DNA of 64,000 bases, from positions 30,001 through 94,000 of the forward strand of contig JAQFVV010012977.1 of assembly GCA_028023455.1 (NCBI GenBank), in the 5' to 3' direction. A program made the translations under genes and the position numbers. Shown one piece after another: positions 11,320-22,345 of the stretch (its first letter is position 1; each line of letters opens with the position of its first letter). This DNA is from Epiperipatus broadwayi. Taxonomy: Eukaryota; Onychophora; Udeonychophora; Euonychophora; Peripatidae. A model generated the notes under the pieces. It saw only the letters and a program-made list of their open reading frames with translations. It did not search any database and had not been told where the DNA came from.

Positions 11320-12990
11320 TATATATATCATCTCATCAATCATTATCATTTCCATTGCAGAATAAAGATCTTTCCACATTCAATCCAAATTCTCTGACCT
11401 CTAGCCTCTCTTCTCCACATCACCACTGCTCACTTTTTTATTTCATCTATTCGTCTCACATGTAGTCACTTTCTGGGTCTTTTAGAATTTCTTGGAATCC
11501 AGTTTAAGATCTTAATTGTCCATCTATTATCATCTCTTTTAGCAAAATGTCCAGCCCAACTTACTCCAGTCTTTTAAATCTTTCAACAATGTCAATAATA
11601 CTTGTTTGTTATCTTATCCATGTACTACATTTCAATCTTTTCTTGTTACTTCTAACACACATCTCCCATATTTCTTTGAGAGGTCTAAAGTCTATGTATT
11701 GATCTTTTTTTAAATATCCAAGTCTCAGATCTCTAAATAGGAACTGGTAAAATACATTTATTAAAAACCTTACTTTTCAAACACATAGGCATATTTCCTT
11801 TTAATATTAAGTTATTTCTACTGAAAGCCATACAACTAAGTTTAATTCTATAATTAATTTCATCAATTATATTTTAACCTGTAATAATAATCTGACCAAG
11901 GTATTTGTAATTGTTAACTTTTTTTAATTCATCATTATCAATCTTAATTTTCATCTTTTGAGGAAATCCATTGAACATTACTTTAGTCTTTTAACATTAC
12001 CTTTAGTCCTACTTTATTACTTTCATCGGATAACTTTTGCAATATTTCTTGAAGCTCTGAACCATTATTTGCAAAAACAACTACATCATCACAAAATCTA
12101 AATGAACTAAATAATCTTCCTTTAATTTTTCTCCTTTAGCTTCCCATTTTAATCCACATAATACTCGTTGCAGCACTACTGTAAAAAGTTTTGGAAATAT
12201 GTAATTTACCTGTCTTACACCCTTCCCAATGTTAACCTTACTAGTATCATAATGCAATCTAATTATTGCTGTTGCATTTTTATAAATATTCTTCAGAATA
12301 TGACAATATCCTGAGTCTATACCTTGATGATACAGTGCTTTAAGCACTGAAGAAATGTTTATAGAGTCAAATGTATTTTCATAATCCATAAATCCAAAGC
12401 ATAATGGCAACTCATATTCATTTGTCCTTTCTATAATCTCTCAATACCTGGATATGATCTACTGTACTAAAACTACTTTGGTTGATGGAAATCCAATGTT
12501 CTTTGTAGACGAGTTGTAATTATCTTAGTAAAATTTTTGTATAAAACTGATAAAAGACTGATATATCTATAATTTCTAATATCTTCTTTATCATCTTTTT
12601 AAAATATTAATATTAATACTGCATTCTTCCAATCATCTGGTACATCTTTTTTATTATTTAGACATTTGGTATATAACTTTGCCAAAAAATTTTCTATTTC
12701 TTCACCTGCTTCTTTTAATATATCAATTATAATTCCATCATACCCAGGAAATTTTTCCTTCTTCACAAATTTAATTGAATGTCTCACTTCTTCATTTAAT
12801 ATCCTGAGCATATCAGAAGATATAATAGTTGAAGGAGGAACTTTTTATTATTCTTTGTTGTTATATAATTTTTGATATAACTCTTCTACCCATTTCATGA
12901 TGCCATCTCTCTTTTTAGTAATAGTTTCATCAGTACCTTCAAATTTTGTCCCATGCTACCACTTTTAGGATACTTATTTATCTGGGCATA
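11320..12990 (-). pseudogene. RTE-type LINE, copy A (degenerate)
   Basis: A 5'-truncated RTE-type non-LTR element on the minus strand. From its 5' side it reads EVRHSIKFVKKEKFPGYDG (RT start, about 12785-12730), KDVPDDWKNAVLILIF, then CFGFMDYENTFDSI (motif A Asp, about 12405-12365) and a QG-like motif B altered to RQVNYIFPKLFTVVL. The catalytic FADD box is lost by frameshift (LDFVMM, about 12081-12098). The 3' domain down to about 11345 is recognisable only by alignment with the copy at 59745-61000. The 3' end carries the CATCA-rich tail typical of the family. Frameshifts and stops make it inactive. Confidence 0.8.
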
Positions 12991-13059
12991 ATTGCTGAAA
13001 TATTCTTGACTTCATTTAAGGAGAAGCCACAATATATCACATCACATAATTAGTCTGAG

Positions 13060-13325
13060 GTAATTATACAGTTGCAGGAAATAATGTTTAATGACAGTGG
13101 AAGTAAAAAAGACGAACCAACAATTTTATATTCTAACATTTAATTAAAATAAAAAACAAAAACTTAAGTACTAACTAATATACTGAAAGTAACAATAATT
13201 TGGTATTTAATCAAAGAATAATAAAACAAATATGAAATTACTAACAAATTGGTAGTATGTGACGTAATCAGGAGTATTTAATGAAAGTGAACGTAAAAAA
13301 GATGAACACAATTTTGCATTCTAAT
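13060..13325. repeat. Short direct duplication next to the Merlin relic
   Basis: The block starting TTTAATGACAGTGGAAGTAA near 13089 recurs with changes near 13278, each followed by a similar AAAAAAGACGAAC and ATTCTAACATTTAA context. Possibly a terminal or subterminal duplication of the adjacent transposon. Confidence 0.45.
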
Positions 13326-13327
13326 GT

Positions 13328-13850
13328 TTAAATTAAAGTAAAAAAACAAAACAAAATGAAAGTAAATAAAAAAAATAGTTTTATTTTGATAATGGCTTCT
13401 AAAATTGTCACAAATAAATCTTCTTGGTGCAATTGCCGCCACATGAACTCAGATAAATAGGAATCCATGTGTTTGTGAGCAGTTCCCCTCTGTCTTTTAT
13501 TGCACCATTTAACTAGCCCCCAAAGTCTTTCTATGTTTTGGGTATGCACCTCAGTAGAAGGGTTCACAAAATTATAATTATGATTAACTTTAAAATGTTT
13601 AAATCCTCCGTTTCTTAATTCTTCAGTTTTATAGGCCTTCCAGCAGTCAGAATACATTTTTGATCCTTGTGCTATATTTTATTGAATGGCATCAAGTAGA
13701 ATGGATGCTGTCTGACATGTAACAGTGGTAATAAAATACTCTTTAGTTTCTCTGCATAAACCATTAAATAACCACTGTTGCAGGAATATTCTCCCTTAGT
13801 GGTTCATTCGTTTTGTAAAGAGACTTTCATATACTCCTACAATTTTTCCA
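13328..13850 (-). pseudogene. Merlin/IS1595-like DDE transposase, C-terminal relic
   Basis: The open part (13657 to 13328) reads MYSDCWKAYKTEEL, then HNYNFVNPSTEVHTQNIERL and WGLVKWCNKRQRG. The order Y-SD-W-AY ... H-x-F-V-P ... HTQNIE-x-W is the signature of the ISXO2/IS1595 transposase domain used by eukaryotic Merlin elements; the Asp of SD and the region around HTQNIE belong to the catalytic site. Upstream, GKIVGVYESLFTKRMNH and FNGLCRETKEYF continue the domain but are interrupted by stops, so the gene is dead. No clear terminal inverted repeats were found. It lies next to RTE copy A. Confidence 0.75.
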
Positions 13851-14414
13851 GGTCTTCCAATTCTTGCAGTCTTCCATCACTTGAAAGTGATCTGAAGTTG
13901 TAAGTACCTAAATATGTCATCAAATGGTAACCTGGATTTATTACCAGGGGATTCTTAAGGACCCTCCCTCTGCTTTCAGCCACCAGCTGCTGACTTGGTT
14001 GGTGACTTTACAGCTTTCTGGGAATAAGAATAATGATTTATATTTTGTCTGTCATGATTGTAAATATTACAAAAAAAATCATTCTCACACATTCATTCTG
14101 CTTTATCAGGTAATGAGATGAAATACCGTGGTGTTTCTTGATCTTAAATTTAGAAATAAAAATCCAATAAACTCATCACTCTGGCTAATGAATGTTGGTG
14201 AGCAGCCCATCCATGTTTTTATACTATATAAATAATCACATTACAATAACGCTTGTAATAACAAGAACATATGGATTGGGCATTAAGAATTTGCCTTGCT
14301 CAGTCCCTTTAAGACCTCCAAGAGGAATTGAAAGTCTCCTTTCAGTTAACAGCAAACTTCTTACTGTTATATATATATATATATGAATTTGGGGTAATTT
14401 TAATATATATATAT

Positions 14415-16016
14415 TGTAATGGAACGTCCTTGCTGCATTCCATTTAAATTGAAGAAAGACAAAATTATCCCGGTTATATATATAAACAAATTGTGAATTC
14501 AATTAATTTCATAATGACTCTAGCATTAAAAGAAGAATAAGAATAATATATTACCGCTCTTTCAAATAAATTACAAAGACGTTACTTATAAAAAGATAGT
14601 ACATCCTTTATTATATATTATGGTTTAATTTTAGGTAATATCAATGTTTTAAATACAAACCCAAATAATAAATATACATATATACTTGCAATAAGTATAT
14701 ATATTAAATATATAAAGACATATCTATACTTAACAAGTAGATATCAATATAAATACAAATCCATACTTATACTTTTCAGATATTTAAAATGATAAAAAAA
14801 AAATATTACATACAGCAAATATATATATTTAAAATTTTAAATTACTTAAGTATTAATTTTGAAACCTGTTAAACATTTATTGCTGTTAGAAAACAAGACG
14901 CTTGAATTAAATATTTATAACACGTTATATTTTTATAATGAAAAATAAAAGTAAACAAAAATATCAATCTCAAAAATATATTTATATATCATTCATACAT
15001 ATAAAATTATTAACTACCTTTTCAAAGTTCACTCAGTTAGTTTTCCTTCAAAGGTCAATTTATTCCATGGGTTATTTCTTTATCCGTTTACTATTAGAAT
15101 GCATTCTATCGAAGGTGAAGAAACTATTACGTTAGAGAAAATTGTCAATTCTTGGATATATGTATATTTTTATCCTTCTAAAATTTCTTTCCTTGAAAAA
15201 TAAATAAATAAATTGAAATGTTAAATCCAATATATTAATTTTAGTTACCTCCAGATTATTATTAGATTGACCATTATAGATTCCAGATAGCTATATCAAA
15301 TTTCGGCTCCAGACGCGATGAAATACATATATTGAAATTTTCTTAGTTGTTTCATTTTAAATTGCCTTGGAATAAATGAAAGTAATGGTGCAGCCTCTTG
15401 GCTGCGATATATATCCCAATTAGCAGGCCATAATTTATGTATTTACCATAAAAATATCTCTTATTCCAATATTCTGAAGAATGGTAATTTCAAAGAAATA
15501 AAGTACAACAAAATTTTATCCTCTTGTTTGTTTTATAACTATTCCAATAACAATAATAATAATGGCTTCTTTTATTGTTGTTGTTGTTGTTCCACGCGCC
15601 AGCAAATGCTGTTTTGAAAACCCTTGTTATACATGTTTTCTTTTAAAACAATTAACATTAAAAAAATATATATATATCCAGCATATATATATATATAAAA
15701 CATTCAATTGAAAATTTATTTGACAGCTTTAAAAATATACATAAATAATAATATTGCATTTTTTTAATAATCACTGCAAATAAAATAATTTTTTTATATA
15801 ATCTTCAATTTATATGTCTTTATCTATTTATAATAATTAAATATTCATAACGATGTACTATCAACATATAAATAAAATAATAACTTCAAACAATAACTAT
15901 ACCTAATAAACATAAACAATAATAATACTTCATATGTAAACATCAACTCAAAGAGATTTTTTTTTTAATAACAAATGACAATTTTTAAAATATAGATAGA
16001 CTTATTGATATTTACA
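14415..16016 (-). repeat. 3' LTR (minus-strand element)
   Basis: Matches 17988-19589 almost base for base, including GGAACGTCCTTGCTGCATTC at one end and CTTATTGATATTTACA at the other. Small differences are in TA and A runs and single substitutions. No ORF of note. Confidence 0.9.
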
Positions 16017-16036
16017 ATACCCTCTAATCCACCGAA
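16017..16036 (-). promoter_or_regulatory. Possible polypurine tract
   Basis: On the minus strand the sequence just before the 3' LTR reads GGTGGATTAGAGGGTAT, with the purine-rich GATTAGAGGG near the LTR start. It fits a polypurine tract for plus-strand priming but is short and imperfect. Confidence 0.35.
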
Positions 16037-16307
16037 AAAAAAAATGTCTTTGCAGATAACTAATGAATTATGAGATATCGAAAAACTTCTCAAATTTGTA
16101 ATCTTTCTAAGGACTAACATGGTTTAAAGAATATTATTTTTCTTATTAATAACCATATTCATTTATTTATATCTATCTTTCAGATCATCTAGATATTTGT
16201 CCAAGTTTTCTTAAAAAAAAAAAAAATAATAATAATAATCAAAAGTGCCTTTTTAATTCTTCTTGTAAAGAATTTCCAGTATGTTGAACTTTGTGAAGAA
16301 GTTTGCT

Positions 16308-16538
16308 TTAATTTACAAGATTTTCATATAACATTTTGGTATAATTCAATTGCTTTTGAATAATTTTGAGATAAGTACCTAAAGATTTTGCTATGAATTC
16401 CTTAGATTCTGCATCTATATCCTTTACATAAATAGTAACTTGATCATAAGCACTAACATAATTCTTAACTTTATCAATAACAGTTGCTATTTTATCAGAT
16501 AATCTTACTTTTCCTTTGACTATCTTTATAAACATCAT
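16308..16538 (-). CDS. Small helical ORF3 of the LTR element
   Basis: A 76-residue frame rich in Lys, Ile and Val (VKGKVRLSDKIATVIDKV near the start, then AKSLGTYLKIIQKQLNYTK). Its ATG overlaps the stop of the upstream ORF as ATGA (16538-16535). It could be reached by reinitiation, or it could be the C-terminal end of the upstream ORF split by a mutation, since GKVRL resembles the repeat signature there. No known family was recognised; mostly helix-forming residues, no membrane segment. Confidence 0.4.
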   Translation of the reverse strand: MMFIKIVKGKVRLSDKIATVIDKVKNYVSAYDQVTIYVKDIDAESKEFIAKSLGTYLKIIQKQLNYTKMLYENLVN

Positions 16539-17122
16539 CGACTTGAGTAAGTCTTTATTTTACTTACTCTATGTTCAATTAAAAAAACAATTCTCTGGGC
16601 AAATTTTGAATGGTATTCATTCAAATTTTCTAAATAATCCTTTAAAAATTGCAAATCAGATTGATGTAATACAACTTCAGCATTAAAAAATTTCTGAAAA
16701 TCATTTTGAAAATCATTCTGTTCTATATTAAGTCTTTTCAATTTAACTTTAGGTTTACTTAAATCTCTTTTCTTAGCTATATTTTCTCGAAGAAAATCTT
16801 TACTAATCACATCATCACTTCTCATTTTAAATTTAATTTTGGATGTTCCAATTTCTTTTTCCTCATCAATCATTCTTCTACCAAGATTCAGATTAAATAT
16901 CTTTTTACCCATTCTTCTAAATTTTACTTTTGCTTTACCTACATCTCTTTCTTTGTCAATATTCTCTCTAAGAAAATCAATATTATTTATTATTCCTTCT
17001 ATAACTTTAAGTCTAACTTTGGCTTTTCCAATATCTTTTATAAAATCTATACTTCCTTTAAGATAATTTATTTTAAACTTTTCTCTACTTAACTCTTTGA
17101 ATTTTACTTTAGTTTTACACAT
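16535..17122 (-). CDS. ORF2 of the LTR element with five 30-residue repeats, unknown function
   Basis: A 195-residue basic protein lying 92 nt downstream of the gag-like ORF. Residues 1-130 are built from five units at an exact 30-residue (90-bp) spacing. A K-x-K-V/I-K/R-F/L-K/R signature starts at residues 3, 33, 63, 93 (TSKIKFK) and 123, and DFLRENI recurs at 49 and 109. The C-terminal third (140-185) has a helical, possibly coiled-coil pattern. The order after gag is where pol would normally be, but no protease, RT or integrase motif is present. I do not recognise the family. The strict period and the maintained frame argue for a real product; the stop overlapping ORF3 may be a disabling mutation. 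Confidence 0.55.
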   Translation of the reverse strand: MCKTKVKFKELSREKFKINYLKGSIDFIKDIGKAKVRLKVIEGIINNIDFLRENIDKERDVGKAKVKFRRMGKKIFNLNLGRRMIDEEKEIGTSKIKFKMRSDDVISKDFLRENIAKKRDLSKPKVKLKRLNIEQNDFQNDFQKFFNAEVVLHQSDLQFLKDYLENLNEYHSKFAQRIVFLIEHRVSKIKTYSSR

Positions 17123-17214
17123 TTTTATTTTTCTATTACAAATTTCATAAATTCTATAAGTAAAAACTGTTAATATAAGTTTTACATTAAAATATTTATT
17201 AAACTATTAACTAA

Positions 17215-17895
17215 TCATAATGTATGATTTGAACATCTAGTCGCTGGAGTCTTAACCCCAGTACTAGTGGTACCATATGGATAACCTCCTGGTTGTAAAT
17301 TGGTAACATGATTATATTCATGATTTTTGATGTAACCTCCATGATCCCAATATGGATTTTGTCTCCTATTATTGCAATAATTCCTGGTGGACCTTTGCAT
17401 GCGACCTGCAAATTGATTTCCTGGTACATGATAATTTACATTGGCCAAACTATAATTAGAGTTATCCCTTGTAGTTCCAGTTGATCTATTACAAGTACCA
17501 TCTCCAGCTTCTAATATTCCCAGGATATCTGCTACTTCTTCAACGGTATGCCGATCTGCAGCCACCAATGTTTGTTCAATATGTCTTGGTAAATTTCTAC
17601 GCAAAATCTGCACAATCTGAGTTTCTGATAATGGAAATGCAGTCAGGGTTTTGAATTTGGCCACCTGATGTCTAAAAAATTGAGTATAACTCCCATCATG
17701 AGAAGTATATTTTTCGTGAGAAAGTCTATGGTGTATAAAATCCTGTTTGTCCTCATTCCAGAAGTTATTCATTATTGCTTCACGATAATCACCATAAGTC
17801 TGAGGCCTTTCAAACAGAGATCTCCACCATTCTTTAGCTGCTGCATATAAATGGTTACTAGCAACTGCCAACTTTTCTTTCTTTAAACTATACAT
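17215..17895 (-). CDS. Gag-like protein of an LTR retrotransposon (N-terminally short)
   Basis: A 226-residue ORF whose first half follows the Ty3/gypsy-type retrotransposon Gag pattern: AAKEWWRSLFERPQTYGDYR (about residues 18-37), then MNNFWNEDKQDFIHHRLSHE, a Q-F--(F)R--VAKFKTL segment and LRRNLPRHIEQTLV. The second half is rich in Asn, Gly, Arg and Tyr and may bind nucleic acid, but no CCHC knuckle is visible. The ATG lies only about 90 nt after the primer-binding-like site, and the usual N-terminal region before the A-x-x-W segment is missing, so the protein is probably shortened. It is the first ORF of the element. Confidence 0.75.
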   Translation of the reverse strand: MYSLKKEKLAVASNHLYAAAKEWWRSLFERPQTYGDYREAIMNNFWNEDKQDFIHHRLSHEKYTSHDGSYTQFFRHQVAKFKTLTAFPLSETQIVQILRRNLPRHIEQTLVAADRHTVEEVADILGILEAGDGTCNRSTGTTRDNSNYSLANVNYHVPGNQFAGRMQRSTRNYCNNRRQNPYWDHGGYIKNHEYNHVTNLQPGGYPYGTTSTGVKTPATRCSNHTL

Positions 17896-17967
17896 CTCAT
17901 ATCAATATATACACTACACATCTCTCAGGTATGTGGGGTATTTCAAGCCCTAATTAGCTTATTTCGA

Positions 17968-17985
17968 GCCCTAGTTGTTGCGCCA
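17968..17985 (-). promoter_or_regulatory. Primer-binding-site-like sequence
   Basis: On the minus strand, two bases after the LTR end CCATTACA, the sequence reads TGGCGCAACAACTAGGGC. TGG pairs with a tRNA 3' CCA, and TGGCGCAAC is common in Ty3/gypsy primer sites. The priming tRNA cannot be named with certainty. Confidence 0.65.
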
Positions 17986-17987
17986 AA

Positions 17988-19589
17988 TGTAATGGAACGT
18001 CCTTGCTGCATTCCATTTAAATTGAAGAAAGACAAAATTATCCCGGTTATATATATAAACAAATTGTGAATTCAATTAATTTCATAATGACTCTAGCATT
18101 AAAAGAAGAATAAGAATAATATATTACCACTCTTTCAAATAAATTACAAAGACGTTACTTATAAAAAGATAGTACATCCTTTATTATATATTATGGTTTA
18201 ATTTTAGGTAATATCAATGTTTTAAATACAAACCCAAATAATAAATATACATATATACTTGCAATAAGTATATATATATTAAATATATAAAGACATATCT
18301 ATACTTAACAAGTAGATATCAATATAAATACAAATCCATACTTATACTTTTCAGATATTTAAAATGATAAAAAAAAATATTACATACAGCAAATATATAT
18401 ATTTAAAATTTTAAATTACTTAAGTATTAATTTTGAAACCTGTTAAACATTTATTGCTGTTAGAAAACAAGACGCTTGAATTAAATATTTATAAAACGTT
18501 ATATTTTTATAATGAAAAATAAAAGTAAACAAAAATATCAATCTCAAAAATATATTTATATATCATTTATACATATAAAATTATTAACTACCTTTTCAAA
18601 GTTCACTTAGTTAGTTTTCCTTCAAAGGTCAATTTATTCCATGGGTTATTTCTTTATCCGTTTACTATTAGAATGCATTCTATCGAAGGTGAAGAAACTA
18701 TTACCTTAGAGAAAATTGTCAATTCTTGGATATATGTATATTTTTATCCTTCTAAAATTTCTTTCCTTGAAAAATAAATAAATAAATTGAAATGTTAAAT
18801 CCAATATATTAATTTTAGTTACCTCCAGATTATTATTAGATTGACCATTATAGATTCCAGATAGCTATATCAAATTTCGGCTCCAGACGCGATGAAATAC
18901 ATATATTGAAATTTTCTTAGTTGTTTCATTTTAAATTGCCTTGGAATAAATGAAAGTAATGGTGCAGCCTCTTGGCTGCGATATATATCCCAATTAGCAA
19001 GCCATAATTTATGTATTTACCATAAAAATATCTCTTATTCCAATATTCTGAAGAATGGTAATTTCAAAGAAATAAAGTACAACAAAATTTTATCCTCTTG
19101 TTTGTTTTATAACTATTCCAATAACAATAATAATAATGGCTTCTTTTATTGTTGTTGTTGTTGTTGTTCCATGTGCCAGCAAATGCTGTTTTGAAAACCC
19201 TTGTTATACATGTTTTCTTTTAAAACAATTAACATTAAATATATATATATATATCCAGCATATATATATAAAACATTCAATTGAAAATTTATTTGACAGC
19301 TTTAAAAATATACATAAATAATAATATTGCATTTTTTTAATAATCACTGCAAATAAAATAATTTTTTTATATAATCTTCAATTTATATGTCTTTATCTAT
19401 TTATAATAATTAAATATTCATAACGATGTACTATCAACATATAAATAAAATAATAACTTCAAACAATAACTATACCTAATAAACATAAACAATAATAATA
19501 CTTCATATGTAAACATCAACTCAAAGAGTTTTTTTTTTTAATAACAAATGACAATTTTTAAAATATAGATAGACTTATCGATATTTACA
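17988..19589 (-). repeat. 5' LTR (minus-strand element)
   Basis: Direct partner of 14415-16016 with the same length and termini. It should hold the promoter for minus-strand transcription; no convincing core promoter element could be fixed in this AT-rich sequence. Confidence 0.9.
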
Positions 19590-19649
19590 ATATATATATA
19601 TATATATACTGTTATTAAAAAAAAGAAAACAAGAATTTATATGAAATGG

Positions 19650-19960
19650 ATATTTTAAAAGAAAGACAATAATAGACAGACAGTGACAATAATGTTAAAG
19701 TCTTAAACTGAATGTAAAAAAAATATCAATGACCTAAAAAAAGATAATGAGTTAAATAGATAGGTGAGATAAGAACGAATGCTGGAGTGATGCGGAGATG
19801 GAAAAAAAACTGTGTATCAGAGAAAATGGATTGAACGTAGAGATGTTTATCCAGCAGTGAGTAGGCCGATAAAATGAAATTTTTAAAGATACAAAAAGTG
19901 ATCACGAGTACGATGGATAGGGGAGATAAGAAATATTGATGAAGCGATACAGAGGGGGAA
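19650..19960 (+). pseudogene. Faint RTE-type 3' fragments
   Basis: GATGCGGAGATGG followed by AAAATGGATTGAACGTAGAGA and CCAGCAGTG parallels the last part of the RTE ORF (GVMWRREAKDRRRWIKLGET...LQW). A second similar stretch follows near 19900-19960. Highly degenerate. Confidence 0.4.
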
Positions 19961-20561
19961 AAAGATACTGATCAGAATAATGGTTTAAAATTTTATAGGC
20001 GTATACCCTGCTGGGGATAGATATTGATTTAAAATTATAAATGATTTATTTATATTAAATAGTTTAAATAATCAACTAAGAAGCAAAGGACTCTTCAATA
20101 TTTTTTTTTCAGATAAAAAGCATTAAGGGATAAAATATATATGCTAATTTCCTTTTTCCACAATCTTCTTGCTAAAAATAGATAGAAATCCATTGCTAGT
20201 TTTTTACGACTAATATGTTAAAAAAAAAAGTAAACTGTCTTAGAGGACCTATTGTATTCAAAATTTACTCTGGTTTGGGCGATGCAAATGGATTATACTC
20301 GTGAAGTTTTTGATACTCATATATATTATATACTTACAAATATTTATTAGATGAGTTGATCAATTTATTACATATAACTGGATGTGTATTTAATCATTTA
20401 GCTCTTATAGACTTAAGACAAACAAACAAGGCTGAAGGGATCTTCCAAAGCATGTTCTTGTATGTATTTCTGCATAAGGAATGATAAAATTTATTACAAA
20501 AAGATATAATTTTTTTAAAGTACCGGCTTTTTTATACCTGCACTCCAATATGTAATATATA

Positions 20562-20680
20562 GGGGTTTGAACTCAGACTTTCCCACGACCCTCAACTATG
20601 CATGTGTGTGATCAAGTCTGTTAGCAGTATAAAATAACATGTATAGTTGAGTATTGTGTGAAAGTCTGAGTTCAAACCCT
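20562..20680. repeat. Inverted pair of family A tRNA-like tails
   Basis: 20562-20603 (minus) and 20638-20680 (plus) are inverted copies containing GTCTGAGTTCAAACCC. The ribozyme half is absent. The head-to-head layout is the same as in larger family A pairs. Confidence 0.6.
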
Positions 20681-20722
20681 ATCAATTATAAAAAGATCTA
20701 TTATTTCAAATGTTTTCAATGG

Positions 20723-20839
<117 letters not shown>

Positions 20840-21770
20840 GTTTTATTGTATTATAAACATTTTATTTCATTTTGCAAATCTTATTTGATATTATAAAACA
20901 GTTAGTATATGGTTACATCAATTCAAAACAAAACAATATAATTTGATAAAATTTAAATTGCTTTTATTTTGTTAATATACGGTTGCCCCCCCTCTCTCCT
21001 CGCCTTTTTTTTTAAAGAGCGATTTGAGAATTAAAAATTTATAATAAAAAAAGCCCTAAGAAAAATTATTGTAAAGAAAAAAAATCTAAAAGTGAAAAAG
21101 TTTTAATCTAAAGATATGAACATTTTTATAACACTCTAATGCATCACGCAAGTTTTTTTTAAAAATTTAATCTTAGCTTCTATTAAAAGTAAACCAATTT
21201 GGACAAATATAATATAAATTTTAATAGCAATATTATTTCATCTAATTTTTTTTTTTTTAATTTTGAATAATTCAAAGAAAAAATAATAAACGGCTAAGAA
21301 TTCTATGAGATATATGTTTACATATTGTTATGTAGAGATTGCTTTTAAAATTTTATTTTTAAATAATTACCGATTTAAAAATCAACTAAGAAAAAAAAAA
21401 CATAAATTGAATATGTTATCACTTAAAAATAACAGTAAATTCATTCCATTTTTAGTCATTAAATACATTAACTTAATTATGCACTAAATATTGTATGAAT
21501 AAAATACTTATAAAATTTAATATCAATACAATTGAGAAGTTAATATTTATTTTTATTCCTTTATTTTAATACGGATACCTATATATTTAGCTGATGTTAA
21601 GATAGTCGAATAATTTTATTGCTCCTGAATTCATAAGAGGTTCTAGTGTCAAAAGTGATTGAGTTGGGCAGGATCTGTTAATCTTAAGCAGCAGAACTTA
21701 CTAATTTACCAGTACGCCAAATCCCAAAAGGTAAAAATTTATTTATTTATTTTTCTTTTTATATGTCAAA
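20840..21770. other. AT-rich stretch, nothing recognised
   Basis: Poly-A and poly-T runs, a C-rich patch near 20985-21005, no supported gene. Confidence 0.4.
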
Positions 21771-21838
21771 TGACTGGGAAGTGAACCCGGGTCAGCTGCT
21801 TGGAAGGCAGCTATGCTAACTACTATACCACCAAATTC
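21771..21838 (-). pseudogene. tRNA-Gly(UCC)-like sequence, SINE head or tRNA pseudogene
   Basis: The minus strand reads TTGGTGGTATAGTAGTTAGC, then an anticodon arm with CTGCCTTCCAAGCAG (anticodon TCC) and GACCCGGGTTCACTTCCCAG. D, anticodon and T arms resemble tRNA-Gly, but the acceptor ends do not pair and the T-loop GTTCA-C-T is altered, so it is not a functional tRNA. A T-rich, ATTT-repeat stretch lies on its left, as expected for the A-rich tail of a minus-strand SINE. Confidence 0.7.
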
Positions 21839-22292
21839 TAAACTTTCTGTATTCACAATTTTGATGGCATTCTTTTTCAGAGCAATACATTAATAAGTGT
21901 TATGAAACTTTTATTAAATTACAGATTATACCTAGCCTAGATATAAGCTTTATACCTTTGCTAAAAATTAGTGAGTCTCTTTTTAATTAAACATAAACAT
22001 GCTGCCATCTTTTTCACATATCTTTACTGATATGTTTCAAGAATGTAAGATGGAGTGGAAGTTTTAAGTATGTACTGAAGCTGAAATCTATGATATAATT
22101 TATTCCAATCTATTCTCACATTCAGCACATATATCATATAATAGCTCATATTTTGTTGATAAACAGTGATTAGAATAGAATATATATTGTTTATTGAACT
22201 GTAAGTTTATAGTAATTTTCAACATGCATATATATATATAACTTTTAGATAAATGCTTATCTTGAGTTAGTTTTTTGAGTCTGCTGTTCTAG

Positions 22293-22345
22293 CTCCTCTC
22301 TGAAGAGAGCAGTGGCTTGAAACTGGTCTGGGAATGGAGACAGTC
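22293..22345 (+). ncRNA. Hammerhead-like motif, isolated
   Basis: CTGAAGA at 22300-22306 fits CUGANGA. Stem II is GAGC with GCTT around loop AGTG. GAAA is at 22319-22322, followed by CTGGTC, close to a palindromic ACCGGT stem III. The downstream TCTGGGAATGGA resembles the family C stem I strand. Stem I next to the core is poorly paired. No inverted partner was seen. Confidence 0.6.

Larger units (their letters stand above)
14415..19589 (-). mobile_element. Gag-only LTR retrotransposon (non-autonomous)
   Basis: Two nearly identical direct repeats of about 1602 bp (14415-16016, 17988-19589) enclose about 1.97 kb. The repeats run TG...CA, and their minus-strand ends read TGTAAATATC...CCATTACA. 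The element reads on the minus strand. A primer-binding-like site follows the 5' LTR, then a gag-like ORF, an ORF with 30-residue repeats and a small overlapping ORF. There is no protease, RT, RNase H or integrase, so mobilisation would need a partner. It sits inside TA repeats, so the target duplication (ATAT) is not decisive. The few LTR differences suggest a young insertion. Confidence 0.85.

Noticed and set aside
14192-15135. Short frames in the LTR
   Set aside because: Found in both LTRs or crossing the LTR boundary, no motif; treated as chance frames.
16839-17066. Plus-strand frame of 75 residues
   Set aside because: Antisense of the 30-residue repeat ORF; repetitive only because that ORF is.
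21771-21838. Functional tRNA-Gly gene
   Set aside because: Acceptor stem does not pair and the T-loop is altered; more likely a SINE head or pseudogene.
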